A stretch of 64,000 bases of DNA from Liquidambar formosana (Eukaryota > Streptophyta > Magnoliopsida > Saxifragales > Altingiaceae): the NCBI GenBank assembly GCA_039720395.1, contig CM077826.1, positions 34,432,687 to 34,496,686 of the forward strand, given 5' to 3'. The translations under genes and the position numbers were made by a program. The notes beneath the pieces were generated by a model. That model saw only the letters and a list, made by a program, of their open reading frames with translations. It was not told where the DNA came from and did not search any database. Below are positions 11,730 through 23,335 of the stretch, one piece after another (the stretch's first letter is position 1; the number at the start of each line of letters is the position of its first letter).

Positions 11730-12713
11730 TTATATATATATTAAAATACATGTATATATGTTGGTCTTTTCCTGTTGTGCTGGGAGATCTATGCCAATTA
11801 ATTTTAATTTTATTTTCTGAGAAATTGAGACGCCTTCTACATCTTAAATACCACTCAGCCGCCCTGAGGTTGTTTTTTTGGGGAACTATATCCACGCGCT
11901 CTACAGATGGCGTGCTTTCTACTCTTCCGAGGATGTGTCCATGACGACGGATTTTAATAGCAAAGGGATTTCGCACGCGTCTTGAAAGAGAGTGGCCTTT
12001 GCACATCTCTTTTCCGCCTCACGGAACAGAAGCATTAAATCAACTAATGGCTCTCTTTGGCATTTACCCCTCTAGATACTTTTAATTACGAAAATGCTTC
12101 TGCATTTATTTATATATTTATTTTTAGAATTATATCAGAGGTATCCCTCCATTTCCATTAAGATATCAATTCAAATAACCTCTAATGGTATTAGCTGTGA
12201 AACGTTTCATACCCACATATAAAAAAGGATAGTTCTGATAAATTGTAATGGTGATTTTTAAGAAATATACTTAAAACCTAACATGCTCAACTGCCTAACA
12301 GCTCAACTGATGTTTACGAGAGAAAAAGAATGCTTTAAAATAAAATAACCAAGGACTACTAATGTTTTTTTGTTTGTTTGTTCACCCTTTTAAAAAGAAA
12401 AAATCTTATTAAAAAAAAAAAAAAGAATTGGTGGTTGCTATACCGTGAATTACCAATGACTTGTTCATGTACAACTTGAAAAATTTTAGACAATTTTATT
12501 ATTAAATATGAGTTTTCATTTAGTAAGCACACGATATTCTTCAGTAAAAGGTGTAAGAATAGTTCGCATGAGTGCATTTAAAATTATAGTTGTATAATAC
12601 TATATTCTCATGCACCAAATCTTGAAAGTAGGCAGCTAGAGTGGATTATATTGTGCCGTTTTTAAATCAAACATCTAGATGTGAGCAGAGTTTAGACCTC
12701 TATTCTCGTGTGG
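11681..12713. other. Intergenic, (TTA)n/(TA)n microsatellite, no gene
   Basis: A TTA-repeat tract at 11696-11730 is followed by unique-looking AT-rich sequence. No gene or delimited element was recognised. Confidence 0.4.
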
Positions 12714-12726
12714 CTAATAATGCTCT

Positions 12727-12933
12727 GTTTTTTTTCTTTTTTTTCTTTTATTTTTTTTTGTTAAATTGTCTAGGTCAGTTTGCGCGCACCTCGACTAAAT
12801 TTCTTTCTGAGCAATTTTAAATGCACACTCCCTCACATCAGCCTAGTGCATTTAGGAATTAATTCCTAAAATGCTCTTTAGAGGAATTGAACCCAAATTG
12901 ATAGAATAGAGGGGCTCTCCTCCTACCAACTGA
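12727..12933 (-). mobile_element. tRNA-derived SINE with 13-bp TSD
   Basis: On the minus strand the head contains A-box-like TTAGTCAGTTGGTAGG and B-box-like GGGTTCAATTCCTC. The T-rich plus-strand end (12727-12760) corresponds to the 3' A-rich tail. Perfect 13-bp flanks CTAATAATGCTCT occur at 12714-12726 and 12934-12946. The body differs from the SINE at 2.8 kb, so this is a second SINE family. Confidence 0.85.
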
Positions 12934-12946
12934 CTAATAATGCTCT

Positions 12947-15381
12947 TTGATAGCCAAAAAAAAAGTTCTAAGACCCTTTAGAACCAAGGTAGGTAATCCA
13001 TGGGAGTGCAATTAAGAACTAATTAGGAATTTTTTTATAATTTGACAAAAGAGATAGAACGTTCAAATAAAATAAGGTTAAATGTTATAGGACTAGGTTT
13101 CATATTGCCTTATTCAAAAGCAATTTGATTCACAAGTAAAAACATAAAAGGTTTTGATACATTAATCAATGAATAATTTGTCAAACTATTTACAAATGTG
13201 ACTAATGGTACTTGTTTCAAGTTTCCAACCACAACTGCCTCTTATGCAATTATGAAGAATAGTAGGGGCAATTGAGTATTTCAATTGCATGTGTTCATTC
13301 TTCCTACGCGCAAGTCAAGTGAAGTTGACCATCGCTTGAACACTGTAAAAGCATCTAAATGACCGAAATGCCCTTATTATATCCAACAAATCTCTAACAA
13401 GGCCATGTTTGTCTCTTGTCTTTTGGATCATGCCTGGAAGAGAATAAATTCATTTAAAATTGCTAGGCATGATCTTATCTTAAGCCGATATAATATTGTG
13501 GTGGGCGTTATAGTGACAAACATCATTCCCTATACAATATTTCTAGTGGGAATAAGTCAAATGACTGCTATTTTCCCTCCACCAAGATGAAAACAAAAAA
13601 TATTGCTATTTCCCCTCCACCTCGTGATTCATGTTCTCTTGGAAAGGCGAGTCTTACCTTCCAATTTATCGAATTTTGTTCACCATCTAACTTGAACCCA
13701 TACTAGTCACCGCCGAGGGTAGTGGTCTAAGAGCATTTGGTTTATTTTTAAGTGGTTTGATGGATGATAGGTTCCAGGGTCGAAACTCGTAATGGGTAAC
13801 GCTTGGAATGATTGTCATGTCATTGGCTAATTAAACGTTTACTAGTGCCTCTGGTCTACTACTTTGCAATTCATTTAGGTCCCTAAATCATTTGTCTCTT
13901 CTTATCTTTTTTTTTCCTTAGTGGAAAAAAAAAAAAAAAAATGCAAACAACAATCAAACAAACTTGACCAGAGGGATAGGTACTCATTCCCGACCACTTT
14001 CAGTTAGTGTTCATTGCCGAGTGATCGCTCACTATCTAGTTGGAAAAGCTGGTCCAGAAGCTTCCTCTCTCCCAGCAAGCAAAACAAAATCACCACTTCT
14101 CTCAGTAAGGGTGGGTTGCACTCCTTTATATATGGGTTTCATCATCTATCTATGTTTTGGATGATCAACAGATGAGTCATTCAGCGCTATTCTCCACATT
14201 TTCATCACCAATAGTAAGCATGGTAGTGCCATGCCATTACAATGGTTGATATGCGCATCATGTTGATTGTTATGTCAACACCAATATATATTTTTGTGAT
14301 AGTGTGAGAAATGATTTGATGTTTCATATCAACAAATATGAGAATTCTGACATTATCTCACCAACCACATCAATCTTTCTTCTTCTTCTTCTTCTTCTTC
14401 TTCTTTTTTAATTAATGATTGTTGGTAACATGAGTTGGAAATTCATTGCAACATCATTTCATATTCCCGAGACTCAAACCTCAAAACTCCCCCTACCTAT
14501 TGGGTCAAGGGCTTTTATTGAAGATGATAGAAGTGATGGTGCCAACAATAGTACTTCAATAAAATAACTCTCTTTTATTAGAGTTATTTATTATTACTTT
14601 CAAGTGATGTACACCCGACTTCTTCTATCAAAACAGTATCTACAAGTGTAGCCAATTGAAAAAATTTTAAACTTTAAGAAGGGACATTGCATAGTTTTAA
14701 ACATTAAAGAGGTAATATGTTGATTTTCCAGTACTTTAGAGAGTTTTCTGTATTTTACTCTAATTTTTAAGTCATGTATAAAACGCAGTTATAAAAAAAG
14801 ATAAATAAAAATGAGTGAGGCTATTGTCACCACATAAAATACTCATAATTCCTCATTAGTTTATACAAAAAAAAACCAAAAAAAAAAAAAAAAGAAAAAA
14901 AAGAAAAAAGGAAGTGTAGAAGTGGCCCTGCTCGTAGTTCTATTATGCCCATATATATATTAGTTTGGATAAGGAATTCATTACCAAACGTCAGTATTAA
15001 ATTACTCGTGCTTAAAATAAAGTTTAGTAATCGGAAATAATTTTTTAAAAAATTGAAATAAAGAAATGGGGTTCGTGGCCCTCCATCAATTATAGTGTTA
15101 AACAATCAATAAGCATGTCGATCATGATGATAATTTTTTATTAAGTGTGGTTATAATAAATGATTTGAAAGAAAAATTAGGCTTAATCTCAGCCCTTAAT
15201 CCAATCAAAGAACAGAGGCAAATCTTTGGAATCATATATGCTGCTGTTTCGAATTGTTTATGTCAAAAACTTCGTATGCTAACAGCTAAGATGTATGCGT
15301 ATGACATTGGGATAATAAGATGAATTATAATTTTAATATTGAAAACTCTTTGAAATAATATGTATTAAAAATAAATAAATA
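12947..15381. other. Intergenic, no gene recognised
   Basis: AT-rich sequence with a (TTC)n tract near 14380 and a possible eroded SINE next to it (B-box-like GGTTTGAGTCTC on the minus strand near 14480). At 14821-14866 the text GCTATTGTCACCACATAAAATACTC begins like the foldback MITE family but has no mirrored partner, so it is at best a truncated copy. No coding exon is supported. Confidence 0.4.
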
Positions 15382-15655
15382 TTCCCTCTATCCCACAAAG
15401 ATAGGTTATTTTTGTAATTCTTTTATCTTAAAATGTTTGTCATTTTGAAAAGTTAAATCATAGTAATTTTTTTGAATTTCTTATATTACACCTCATTATT
15501 TCAATAATTATTTTTAACACAAAATCCTAATAAAAAGTAAGAGCTGGTACTTTTGGAAAAATAGAGTTTAATAAATAACAAGTCGATGAAATGATGATTG
15601 TTTTTTTAACTGCGTGTTTTGTCAAACATGGCCTATATTTATGGAACGATGGGAG
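15382..15655. mobile_element. Stowaway-type MITE (Tc1/mariner), intact copy
   Basis: Ends TTCCCTCTATCCCACAAAG and, reverse complemented, CTCCCATCGTTCCATAAAT match the CTCCCTCCGTCCC termini of Stowaway MITEs. TA dinucleotides flank both ends (15380-15381 and 15656-15657). At 274 bp it is non-coding. It serves as the intact template that exposes the insertion in the second copy just downstream. Confidence 0.85.
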
Positions 15656-16297
15656 TAAATAAAATATGTTTTACCATTTCTTTTAAAATAAGAATTTTTT
15701 AAGTAAACAAATAGTTAAGGGACATGTGGAAGTTTTGGGGTTCTGCCTTAAGCGATCCATCAATCGCTCAAGAATATTCTAGTCAATAAAAAGAAGGAAA
15801 ATCGATCACCAAACATTTAACTAAAATAATGTCATTAGAGCTAGTCTAATGGTGAGGGTGAGGGTGAAGGTGAAATAAAGGGTAAGATTAGAATAGATTA
15901 GTGGTTTAAACCTTCTCCAATTGTACTCAGGAAAAAAAGAAGAAGACTAAATAATGATAAATTACACGTTGTCAACCTAGATATATGTAACGTGTATATG
16001 TATATATATATATATATATACTTCCTTCGTCCCACAAAGATGAGTCATTTTTGTTACTTTTTGTGTTCCAAAATGTTTGTATATTTTGAAATGTCAAATC
16101 ATAATTTTTTAAATTTTCCTACACTATCCTTTATCATTTCAATAATTATTCTCAACACAAAACCTATACGGGGAAAAATCCAAACAGTCAGTGGGGCGCA
16201 TTGTTTATGGTGGTCCGACAAACCAAAGCGTGGTGCAGTAGTGGTCTGAGAGAGCTTCAACGACAAGAATGGAAGTGAACAGTTCTACTCCATTCCC

Positions 16298-16385
16298 TGA
16301 TGAATAGTGATGCTTGGTCCTTTGATGAATAGTGATGCTTGGTTCTCTGATGAATAGTGATGCTTAGTTCTCTAATGAATAGTGA
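16298..16385 (+). repeat. Tandem array, about 25-bp unit, 4 copies
   Basis: Four diverging copies of TGATGAATAGTGATGCTTGG, each followed by T(T/C)CTCT-like spacing, in the non-coding part of the LTR-like insert. Confidence 0.8.
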
Positions 16386-16898
16386 CCAGAAGCTTGAAAG
16401 CAAAGAGAAATGTTAGAGGAGGCCAAGGTTTGTTCGGCCTAAAACCCTTCAACGCTCAAGTCAGATCTTAGTGTCTAGAAAGAGAGAGAGAAAAGAGAAG
16501 AAGAGAATCTCTAGGGCTTTGTGTTGCGACGCACCTACCTCGTTTGGAGTGAATAGTGTTCCTTTTATAAAAAAAGAACTACGTCTTGGGCTAGATTGTC
16601 ATTCTAACCTGACTATGGTTATCTTAGGGTTTTGACCCGACCACGGTTAACTTAGGGTTTCAAGCTTGGTTGTCGATAACTGTTCAATCTTGACTTTGTC
16701 GTCAAGAGCGTGCTTTGGTCGCAGCCAAACTTCCTTTGTCGGATCTGAATAGTAGGCAACTCTGAAGCACGTGAGGGACATATGGCTAGGCCCAAGCATT
16801 TGCTCAATCAAAGACTGAGCACTTTCATTAGGATCGTCGGTATTATGAATGGATGAAATCTATTCAAACTTATATCGTTAATTCGACCTGAGAGTAAA

Positions 16899-18763
16899 TG
16901 TCACGACCCAAAAATAAGTTATAACGTATCAATAGAAATAAAAATAAATAAAATGAAGTTCAAGGATGGTTTATAATAAAAATTATAACTTTATAAAATA
17001 TTTTTTAGAAAATCCGGCATGATCCTGTTTGAAAATAGGACATACCAAGTTCTCGACAATTTAAACCTGTTCAATTTAAAATCAAAATCATTCAATCATC
17101 CACAACAGGTAATTAAAATAAGCTGGCATACTAGTTCCTACGGAGTTCTATTGTCAATACAAGTAGTATATAATACAATAAGTCTGTCTGAATAATATAC
17201 AGGCCATAAAAATTATAAAATGCATCTGCACAACATCCATAATGCAATGCTTATACTAAGTCTGATGTGATGCCTCCTCATAAGAGTCATCCTTACTTTA
17301 CTCAAAATCTACAAAAGGGTTTCAAAAATAGGCGTGAGTATAAACTTAGTAGAATACATTTTTCAAAGTTGTATATCAAGATTTTAAAACCATTATAAAC
17401 AAATAAATAAAATGAGATAACAAAAGGTTGCATATCACAATTTAAAATAGGTATAAGAAAACCTGAAAAATTAATCATAACATAAATCCGTCATATCTGG
17501 CAATCCACAACATCATCCACCATATCTGACAATCCATATCATCAGTCTTTTAAATTGAATAATCCTCCCCAGGTCATATGGGGCCCTCGCGCGCAGAAAT
17601 AAGAGGAAACACGGCAAGACATCCCTATCTGGGACCGCAGTAACCTCAAAAGGAAACACAACAAGACATCCCTACATGGGATCGCAGTAACCTCAATTCG
17701 GGCGCATAGCCTAGGACTATAGGATAGGAAAACACGGCAAGACCTCCTTTTCCTTCAGAACCGCAGTAATCCTGTCTCCAATAGTCCTCACACCACATCC
17801 ATTTACATATTAATCTCCCAAGAACCATTCTATTATAATGGTAGATAAACGGGTTTCCAACACTTATATGGAAAGTGACCCCTAAATAGTCAATAGCAAG
17901 AATTTAACAAATAGGTTTTCAAAATCAACCCATTATTCCTCAAATCATGTGAGGGTATGTAAAAGAACACAAATATAGTTAAATAGGGTATAAAACAAAA
18001 TTCTAACTTCCCAAATATATGAATTTTTAAGAAATTCAAACCACAATCCCATGTTAACATGTATCATGTCATGTAATCATGCAAAAACCCATGATAATAT
18101 ACCAAATCACGCATATAATGGTTTACAACCATGAAGAATGCACCTACCTCTTAAATGGTAGCTAGAAACGTGAATCTAAGGGTGTACACGCGTAGATCGA
18201 GGTGGAAATCACAAGATTGGAGCTCCGTGAGGTCGCGTGCTTCACCGTCGACCTCTCCTTTCTCCCTACCACTCTCCTTCTCTGTCTCTCTCTCTCTCTC
18301 GGCTGAGAAGAATGGGTAAAAACCCCTCAAGGGTCGTGTTTATAGAGGAAGTATAAGTGAGGGTATTATAGTCTTTTTTTTTCATAAAAAATCTTGTTTT
18401 TCAGCAAAATCGCGCATTTTAGTTGACTAATATGAGTTATAGTCGACTAAAACTACCCGTGAATAGTAGTCATAACATTCTGCCTGAAAATATAGTCGAC
18501 TATAAGTCACTATAGGTCAACTAAATTGCTCATCAGGCATAAAAGAAATTCTGCCTGTCAATATAGTCGACTATAAGTCCCTATAGTCAACTAAATTGTT
18601 CATCAGGCATAAAAGAAATTCTGCCTAACAATATAGTCGACTATAAGTCCCTATAGTCAACTAAACAGTTCAACATGCATAAAAAGAAGTGTGTGGCTCA
18701 CCAGACTTTACCCTATCACATTCTAACCCAAAATTCTTATCAATCAAACCTCAAGTCCTCATA
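16899..18763 (-). mobile_element. Solo LTR, 1865 bp, TSD GTAAA (family A, copy 1)
   Basis: Plus-strand ends are TGTCACGACCC and GTCCTCATA, the last showing one change from the expected TG/CA terminus. A perfect 5-bp duplication GTAAA flanks it (16894-16898 and 18764-18768). Read on the minus strand it has a TATA box (CTCTATAAACACG, near 18343) followed by a CAGCCGAGAGAGAG leader. It is homologous end to end with the inverted copy at 60.7-62.9 kb. Shared landmarks are AGAAAATCCGGCATG, the GGGCCCTCGCGCGC block and the ATAGTCGACTATAA repeats. The GGGTCGTGACA end and length suggest a Ty3/gypsy LTR, which is an inference. Confidence 0.85.
18420..18690 (-). repeat. Palindromic 69-bp repeats inside solo LTR copy 1
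   Basis: About three full units of roughly 69 bp plus a partial one each contain TATAGTCGACTATA, itself a palindrome, and a spacer with CAGGCATAAAAGAAATTCTG. The equivalent array in the other LTR copy is at 60810-61070. Position in U3, upstream of the TATA box, fits an enhancer-type array. Confidence 0.8.
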
Positions 18764-18789
18764 GTAAATACCCTGAAAACATAACCACC

Positions 18790-19045
18790 AGAGGGCATTT
18801 GGTCTGAAGATAAATAGTCCAAAGGCGTTTGGCCCGAAGGCATTTTGGCCCGACGGCACATTGGCCCGAGGGCGTTTTGGTCCGAAGGCATTCATTGGCC
18901 CAAAGGCGTGTTATTGGCCCGAAGGGACATTGGCCCAAGGGTGTTTTGGCCCAAAGGCATTCATTGGCTCGAAGGCGTGTTATTGACCTGAAGGCACATT
19001 GGCCCGAGGGCGTTTTGGCCCAAAGGCATTCATTGGCTCGAAAAC
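18790..19045 (+). repeat. GGCCCGAAGG-rich tandem array
   Basis: Short motifs (TTGGCCCGAAGGC, TTTTGGCCCAAAGGC) alternate within a higher-order unit of about 100 bp repeated roughly 2.5 times. Both strands give short repetitive open frames that are by-products of the array and not proteins. Confidence 0.75.
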
Positions 19046-19509
19046 AAAGTCGTAGTGTCATCAAGATTGAGTGTGATAGAGGGCCGAGGGCCAAAGCCCG
19101 AGGAGGTTTCCCATCGAGAATGATCCCTCCGAAGACAAAGTAAAAGCCCATTTCGCTTGGGCTCTCCCTTGGTCTTCAATTCTTGTTACCGAAGGTGTCT
19201 ACGTGTCCTTATCTTATCTATTCCATAAAATACCCCACACAAAACCCAATACCAAGTTAGTAAGGGTATTTTTGGAAAGATGGAGTCTAATAAATGACAA
19301 GTCACAGTAATGATAGCTTTTCTTAAACTACATGTTTTGTCAAACTTTGCCTATCTTTATGGGACGGAAGGAGTATATTTACGTGTATATACATATTTTT
19401 GGATTAAAATAAAATAAATGATATTCTTGTAAATTTCTCTCTAAGCTATTGCTTCTATCACTGTTAGAGAGAAGAGAAGCACATTTCTTTCTTTCTTTCA
19501 TTCTCTTTA

Positions 19510-19804
19510 GAGCATCTCCAACGGTGTATAGCAATAGCACACCTTATTGGTGCTCCAATGGTGTGCTAAAAAATAATAATAGCTCACCCTTATACTACAT
19601 TTAGCACATCCTTAAGCTAAAATAACACGAAATTGGTTTAAAAAAAAAAGAAGAAGGAACGAGATGGTGATTGTGCCAAAAAATTACATATTATATCATT
19701 TGCACCATCATAGTACATTGTGAAAAATTATGGCATTCAACACTGTAACATGTGCTTAAATAGCAATAGCATATGTAATATAGCTTACACTACTAGAGAT
19801 GCTC
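19510..19804. mobile_element. Tourist-like MITE (PIF/Harbinger), TSD TTA
   Basis: Ends GAGCATCTCCAACGG and, reverse complemented, GAGCATCTCTAGTAG are inverted repeats. TTA flanks both sides (19507-19509 and 19805-19807). At 295 bp it is non-coding. Confidence 0.8.
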
Positions 19805-19807
19805 TTA

Positions 19808-20760
19808 GGCTACGTTTGGTGTGGTTGAATGGAATGAGGAAGGGAATGGAATGGAAATGAGAATGAAAAGAATGATCATTCTCAAGAGCTATTCCATGCC
19901 TTTGTTTGGTGCAGCCAAGGAAAGGAATTCATTCCACAATCCCATTAATTAAATTAATAATTTTTATTCCACAATACCCATTGTTTTACCAATTTTTTTC
20001 CTGCATTTTTTTTCATCATCTGAGCACAATACCCACAGTTATACCCTTTTTTTTTCATGGCCACCATCATCATCATCTTCTTCTTCTTCTAATTTTCATT
20101 TCATAATACCCACTGTTTTGCCACTTTTTTTTTCTTCCATTTTTTTCCATTATTTGAGCACAATACCCACTATCGTCAACCCTTTTTTTTTTTCATGGCC
20201 ACCATCATCATCATCATCATCTTCAAAGAATCTTGTGTTCTTTTGTCAAGAAAAAGGAAATCAAGCACTCAAAGGAAAGGAATGAATCACAAATCTGGAT
20301 GCGTGGTGTAGATCTGGGAGGAGATGAGTACGAAAACGGCGACCAGGACGAGTACTCCATTCGCAGGAGCTGACAGCGACGAGGATGGTGACGTCAACAG
20401 CGATAACTCTTTCTCTTTTTGAGATCTGGCGTTTATTGTAGATTTGGGAGTGCTTGAGAGAGAGAAGGAGATGGATGAGATCAGATCTGGGAGTGATTTT
20501 TGAGAGAAGGAGAAAGAAAAAGAGAAGAAGAGGGATGAGGTCATATCAGAAGTGTCAAGGGTGGGGCCATGCTATTCCTTTGGGCTACAATGAGTTTTCC
20601 CTTACGTGAAGAAAGGAATGCTCATTCCATTAAACAATGGAATGAGCAGCACTAAGGAAAGAAGATTCCATTCCTTTAGGTCAAACAAACACCCCACTTT
20701 TTTGGATCTATGGAATGAGGATTTCATTCCATCCTCCATTTCCACCTAACAAACACAGCC
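19808..20760. mobile_element. TTA-flanked MITE of the GGCTGTGTTTG family, long copy
   Basis: Left end GGCTACGTTTGGTGTGG and reverse-complemented right end GGCTGTGTTTGTTAGGTGG are inverted termini, with GGAATG/CATTCC-rich subterminal arms. TTA occurs at both borders (19805-19807 and 20761-20763), the left one shared with the neighbouring MITE. A 318-bp relative lies at 37997-38314. Confidence 0.8.
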
Positions 20761-20763
20761 TTA

Positions 20764-21078
20764 CAATAACCGAAGATGGGTATGTAATTGTTATTTGAGT
20801 GTGAGAGCAAAATTGTCTGAACAACTAAAAAAATGGTACTTTGATCAATTAAGTGTCATTTAGTCACATGTTGATCATATAACCCTTTTTCATCCGCTAA
20901 GCAAGCATGTTAATGGAAAGGAATGAAGTAAAAATCTCAAAAAGAATATAAGCAATCATTTGTCCAATTTAAAACTATAGAGGGAAAAGTGAAAATGGCT
21001 TAGACTTCAAGGGAGCAAAGCGTAATTTACCTTTAGAATAATTGTTGTAATCAATCTTTCAAATGTTCTTTTTTTTTT
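20764..21078. other. Intergenic spacer, nothing recognised
   Basis: A 315-bp AT-rich stretch between two elements, without exon, RNA gene or repeat boundary. Confidence 0.4.
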
Positions 21079-22747
21079 GGGGAAATTGGCGATTAGTCCA
21101 CTTTTTGGTAAAATATTGGCAATTAATCAAGTAAGAGTTTTTCTAAGTCAATTAATCAAGGAGACTGAACTTATTTATCAATTAGTCACATATTTTTTTA
21201 AAATGCCTGGTTTACCCTTATTATTACTAAGGGCACTTTCTTTTTTGTTATTAAGGGCACCCTATGTAACTAACTTAGCATTTTAGTATTATAATTTTTA
21301 AAAGCTCATAACTTACAATATACATATCTATTTTTTAAAAAAAAATTATCTTTTTGGAATCTACTCATTGATATTTTCAAAAAAAGATCCATATTGATTA
21401 GGTAATTATTAAAAAAATTAAAATCGTAAAATTTTACTACTTGACACAGTTTAACATAATACTTTATAAAACTGTAAAATTTTACTACTTTACGAAGTAG
21501 TAAAATTTTACTACTTCAGTAGTAAAATTTATAATGAAATAGTAAAATTTTACTATTTTACGAAATAAATTTTACACTAAAGTAGTAAAACTACTTTGTT
21601 AAATTGTAATCACTTAAAAAAAATGGATCATCCCTTTGTAAAGTGCACTTATTTGCCTTCTGAACCTATTTTCAAGTTGGCTATTGCAAAATTGCAAAGG
21701 GCTTTAATTTTTTTTTTTCTTTCTTTTCAAAAGCTTAATTTTCTAATCAATGCAACCCCACCCATTTTTCTGTAATTTTTTCCTCCGTGTCTCTCTCTCT
21801 CTCTCTCTCTCTACTCTTTCCCTTCTCTTCTTCCTTCTCACGACCAATTTCGCCACTTCTTTTACATTCATTTCTGATGGTGTCTTTGAATATCATGGAT
21901 TTGCCCTTGCAACAGCAAGTCCCTTCTAGTCTTGTCTTAGTCACAATAGCAATTTTCAGTCAAATCTCTCCTCCATTTTGAACTCCAAGCCCTAATTGCA
22001 CCTTTGTAACACAGTATCTTCAAACAAATGTGGAATTTTTTTTTTTTTTTTTTGTTTTTTTGTTAATCCTGAAAAAATGTCTCTCTTCATTGATGCCAAT
22101 ATGTAAGGTATATATATAGTATGTGTGTAAATGTTTGTTGATGCAAAGAGAAAGTTTTTTAGAATATGGTGACAAGAGATGGAAGTGATGATCATTTCCC
22201 CAACTGATCGATGCTGATTATACTGTGCTATTTTTTTCTCTTATTTGAGAATTCAAGCTAAAAATCTGGTAATAGAGAGAGAGAGAGAGAGAAAGAGAGA
22301 GAACTGGTTCACAATACCAAAGCCTTTTCTTTTGTTTTGGAAATCTCCATAGCCACCCCAAAGTTCGTCTGAATAGTAGTCAAAACTTAACTACTGGACA
22401 ACAAACAGTCATCGGTCATCGGAGGAGGTCTTAAAGTCGTCAGACGATAGTCAGAGCTCGAATGGTAGTGGTCATCTATATCTGAGGTTGTGGGTATACA
22501 GTAGCAGTGGCTGGTTTCTACCGTTTCTGGAGTTGTTGCTTGGTTGGGGTTTGAGAAGAAACTGATGGTGAGGGGGTCTTGGTTTGGGTTAAGGATGAAG
22601 AGAGGTAAGGTGGAGAGGGAGAGAAAAAGAAATAAAAGTGAGGGTATTTTGGTCAGTAATGATAAAAATGGACTGATTGAATTAAGAAAAAAGTTAGGTG
22701 ACTAATTGCTAAATAAGATGTAGTTTCTTGACTAATGGCTAAATCCC
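21079..22747. mobile_element. MULE-like non-autonomous element, family B long copy
   Basis: Left end GGGGAAATTGGCGATTAGTC and reverse-complemented right end GGGATTTAGCCATTAGTCAAG form degenerate inverted termini. The first 250 bp match the left part of the element at 28870-29651, including TTTACCCTTATT, AAGGGCAC and CTATGTAACTA. The interior has palindromic AGTAAAATTTTACTACT tracts (about 21470-21600) and a (CT)n tract. The 9-bp duplication cannot be fixed because the left flank is a T-run. Confidence 0.6.
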
Positions 22748-22769
22748 TCTTCTTTTTTTTATATATTTT

Positions 22770-22946
22770 TATTAACTACTAGGGGTATCCTAGATTTTAT
22801 TCCTGTCGAGGTTTTGGCCCAATTCTCTTAACGGCCCATGTGAGATGCCTTATACTTACATAGACAACGATCCTTGTGAGGAGTTGAAATGATGACCTTT
22901 GGGGAACATACCCAGGGCCTAACTGCTCAACCAACCCCACAAGGGC
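22770..22946 (-). mobile_element. Probable tRNA-derived SINE
   Basis: On the minus strand the head reads GTGGGGTTGGTTGAGCAGTTAGG (A-box-like core TGGTTGAGCAGTTAGG), followed by a B-box-like TCATTTCAACTCC. The 3' end is T-rich on the plus strand. No clear duplication was found. Confidence 0.5.
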
Positions 22947-22999
22947 TAATCCTTCAAATGTTTTAATCCAAATCTAATATGATATACGACTAAGTAATA

Positions 23000-23335
23000 A
23001 CATTTACTTGTACAGGGCGTAGAAATGGTCTAGTAATAATCTTGAGTCTTAGTTAAGGAGTCCGAAGGCTTCAAATTGAAGGAAATTCTTGGTTAGTGAT
23101 TAGCATGGTATGTGATTCATTTAATCACCATTTGAGCATATCCAATCTTATTCGAAACATTCCACGACTCATTTCCAATTTTGCGCAAGTTGTTATTCAT
23201 CATATTTTCAAGCAAGCTAACGGGGTTGCAGATTGTGTTATTAATTTGGGATATTATGCCAGTATAAATATTTAGGAAAATAGATTTCCTAAAAGAATGT
23301 GGAATGCCATTCTTGAGGATTTTCATGGACTGTTA
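23000..23335 (+). mobile_element. LINE RNase H-domain remnant
   Basis: One plus-strand frame across 23124-23278 encodes a run ending HHIFKQANGVADCVINLGYY, the C-terminal end of the RNase H-like domain (RVT_3) of plant LINE polyproteins, where (Y/F)R-x-A/G-N-x-x-A-D-x-L-A is conserved. A stop follows at the expected place. The upstream part is frameshifted, so the element is dead. Confidence 0.6.

Larger units (their letters stand above)
16165..19236 (-). mobile_element. LTR-like element inserted in the Stowaway MITE
   Basis: Without the nested solo LTR this insert is about 1.2 kb. On the minus strand it opens TGTGGGGTATTTTATGG and has a TATA box (TTTTTTTATAAAAGG, about 16570) followed by leader-like CT-rich sequence, as in an LTR U3/R. 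The other terminus (CCCCGTATA) lacks a canonical CA, so LTR identity is inferred. The flanking repeat could be a 5-bp CAAAA duplication extended by chance, or a 9-10-bp duplication of a DNA transposon. It carries two internal arrays: ATGAATAGTGATGCTTGG units at 16298-16385 and GGCCCGAAGG-rich units at 18790-19045. Confidence 0.55.
16021..19373. mobile_element. Stowaway-type MITE, second copy split by a 3.07-kb insertion
   Basis: The left half (16021-16164) opens CTTCCTTCGTCCCACAAAG and the right half (19237-19373) closes GGGACGGAAGGAG, with TA on each side. Aligned by eye to the intact copy at 15.4 kb, the halves are continuous apart from the DNA between them. About 10 bp, ACACAAAACC, is present at both breakpoints (16155-16164 and 19237-19246). 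Confidence 0.85.

Noticed and set aside
13964..14164. 66-codon plus-strand ORF
   Set aside because: Short, no domain, no homologue recognised. Treated as a chance frame in intergenic DNA.
18420..18690. Regularly spaced palindromic repeats resembling a CRISPR array
   Set aside because: The spacers are themselves repeated, the array recurs in a second copy of the same LTR, and the DNA is plant nuclear. It is an LTR U3 tandem array.
18759..19151. 130-codon minus-strand and 104-codon plus-strand repetitive ORFs
   Set aside because: Both translate the GGCCCGAAGG tandem array. Such open frames on both strands are by-products of the repeat unit.
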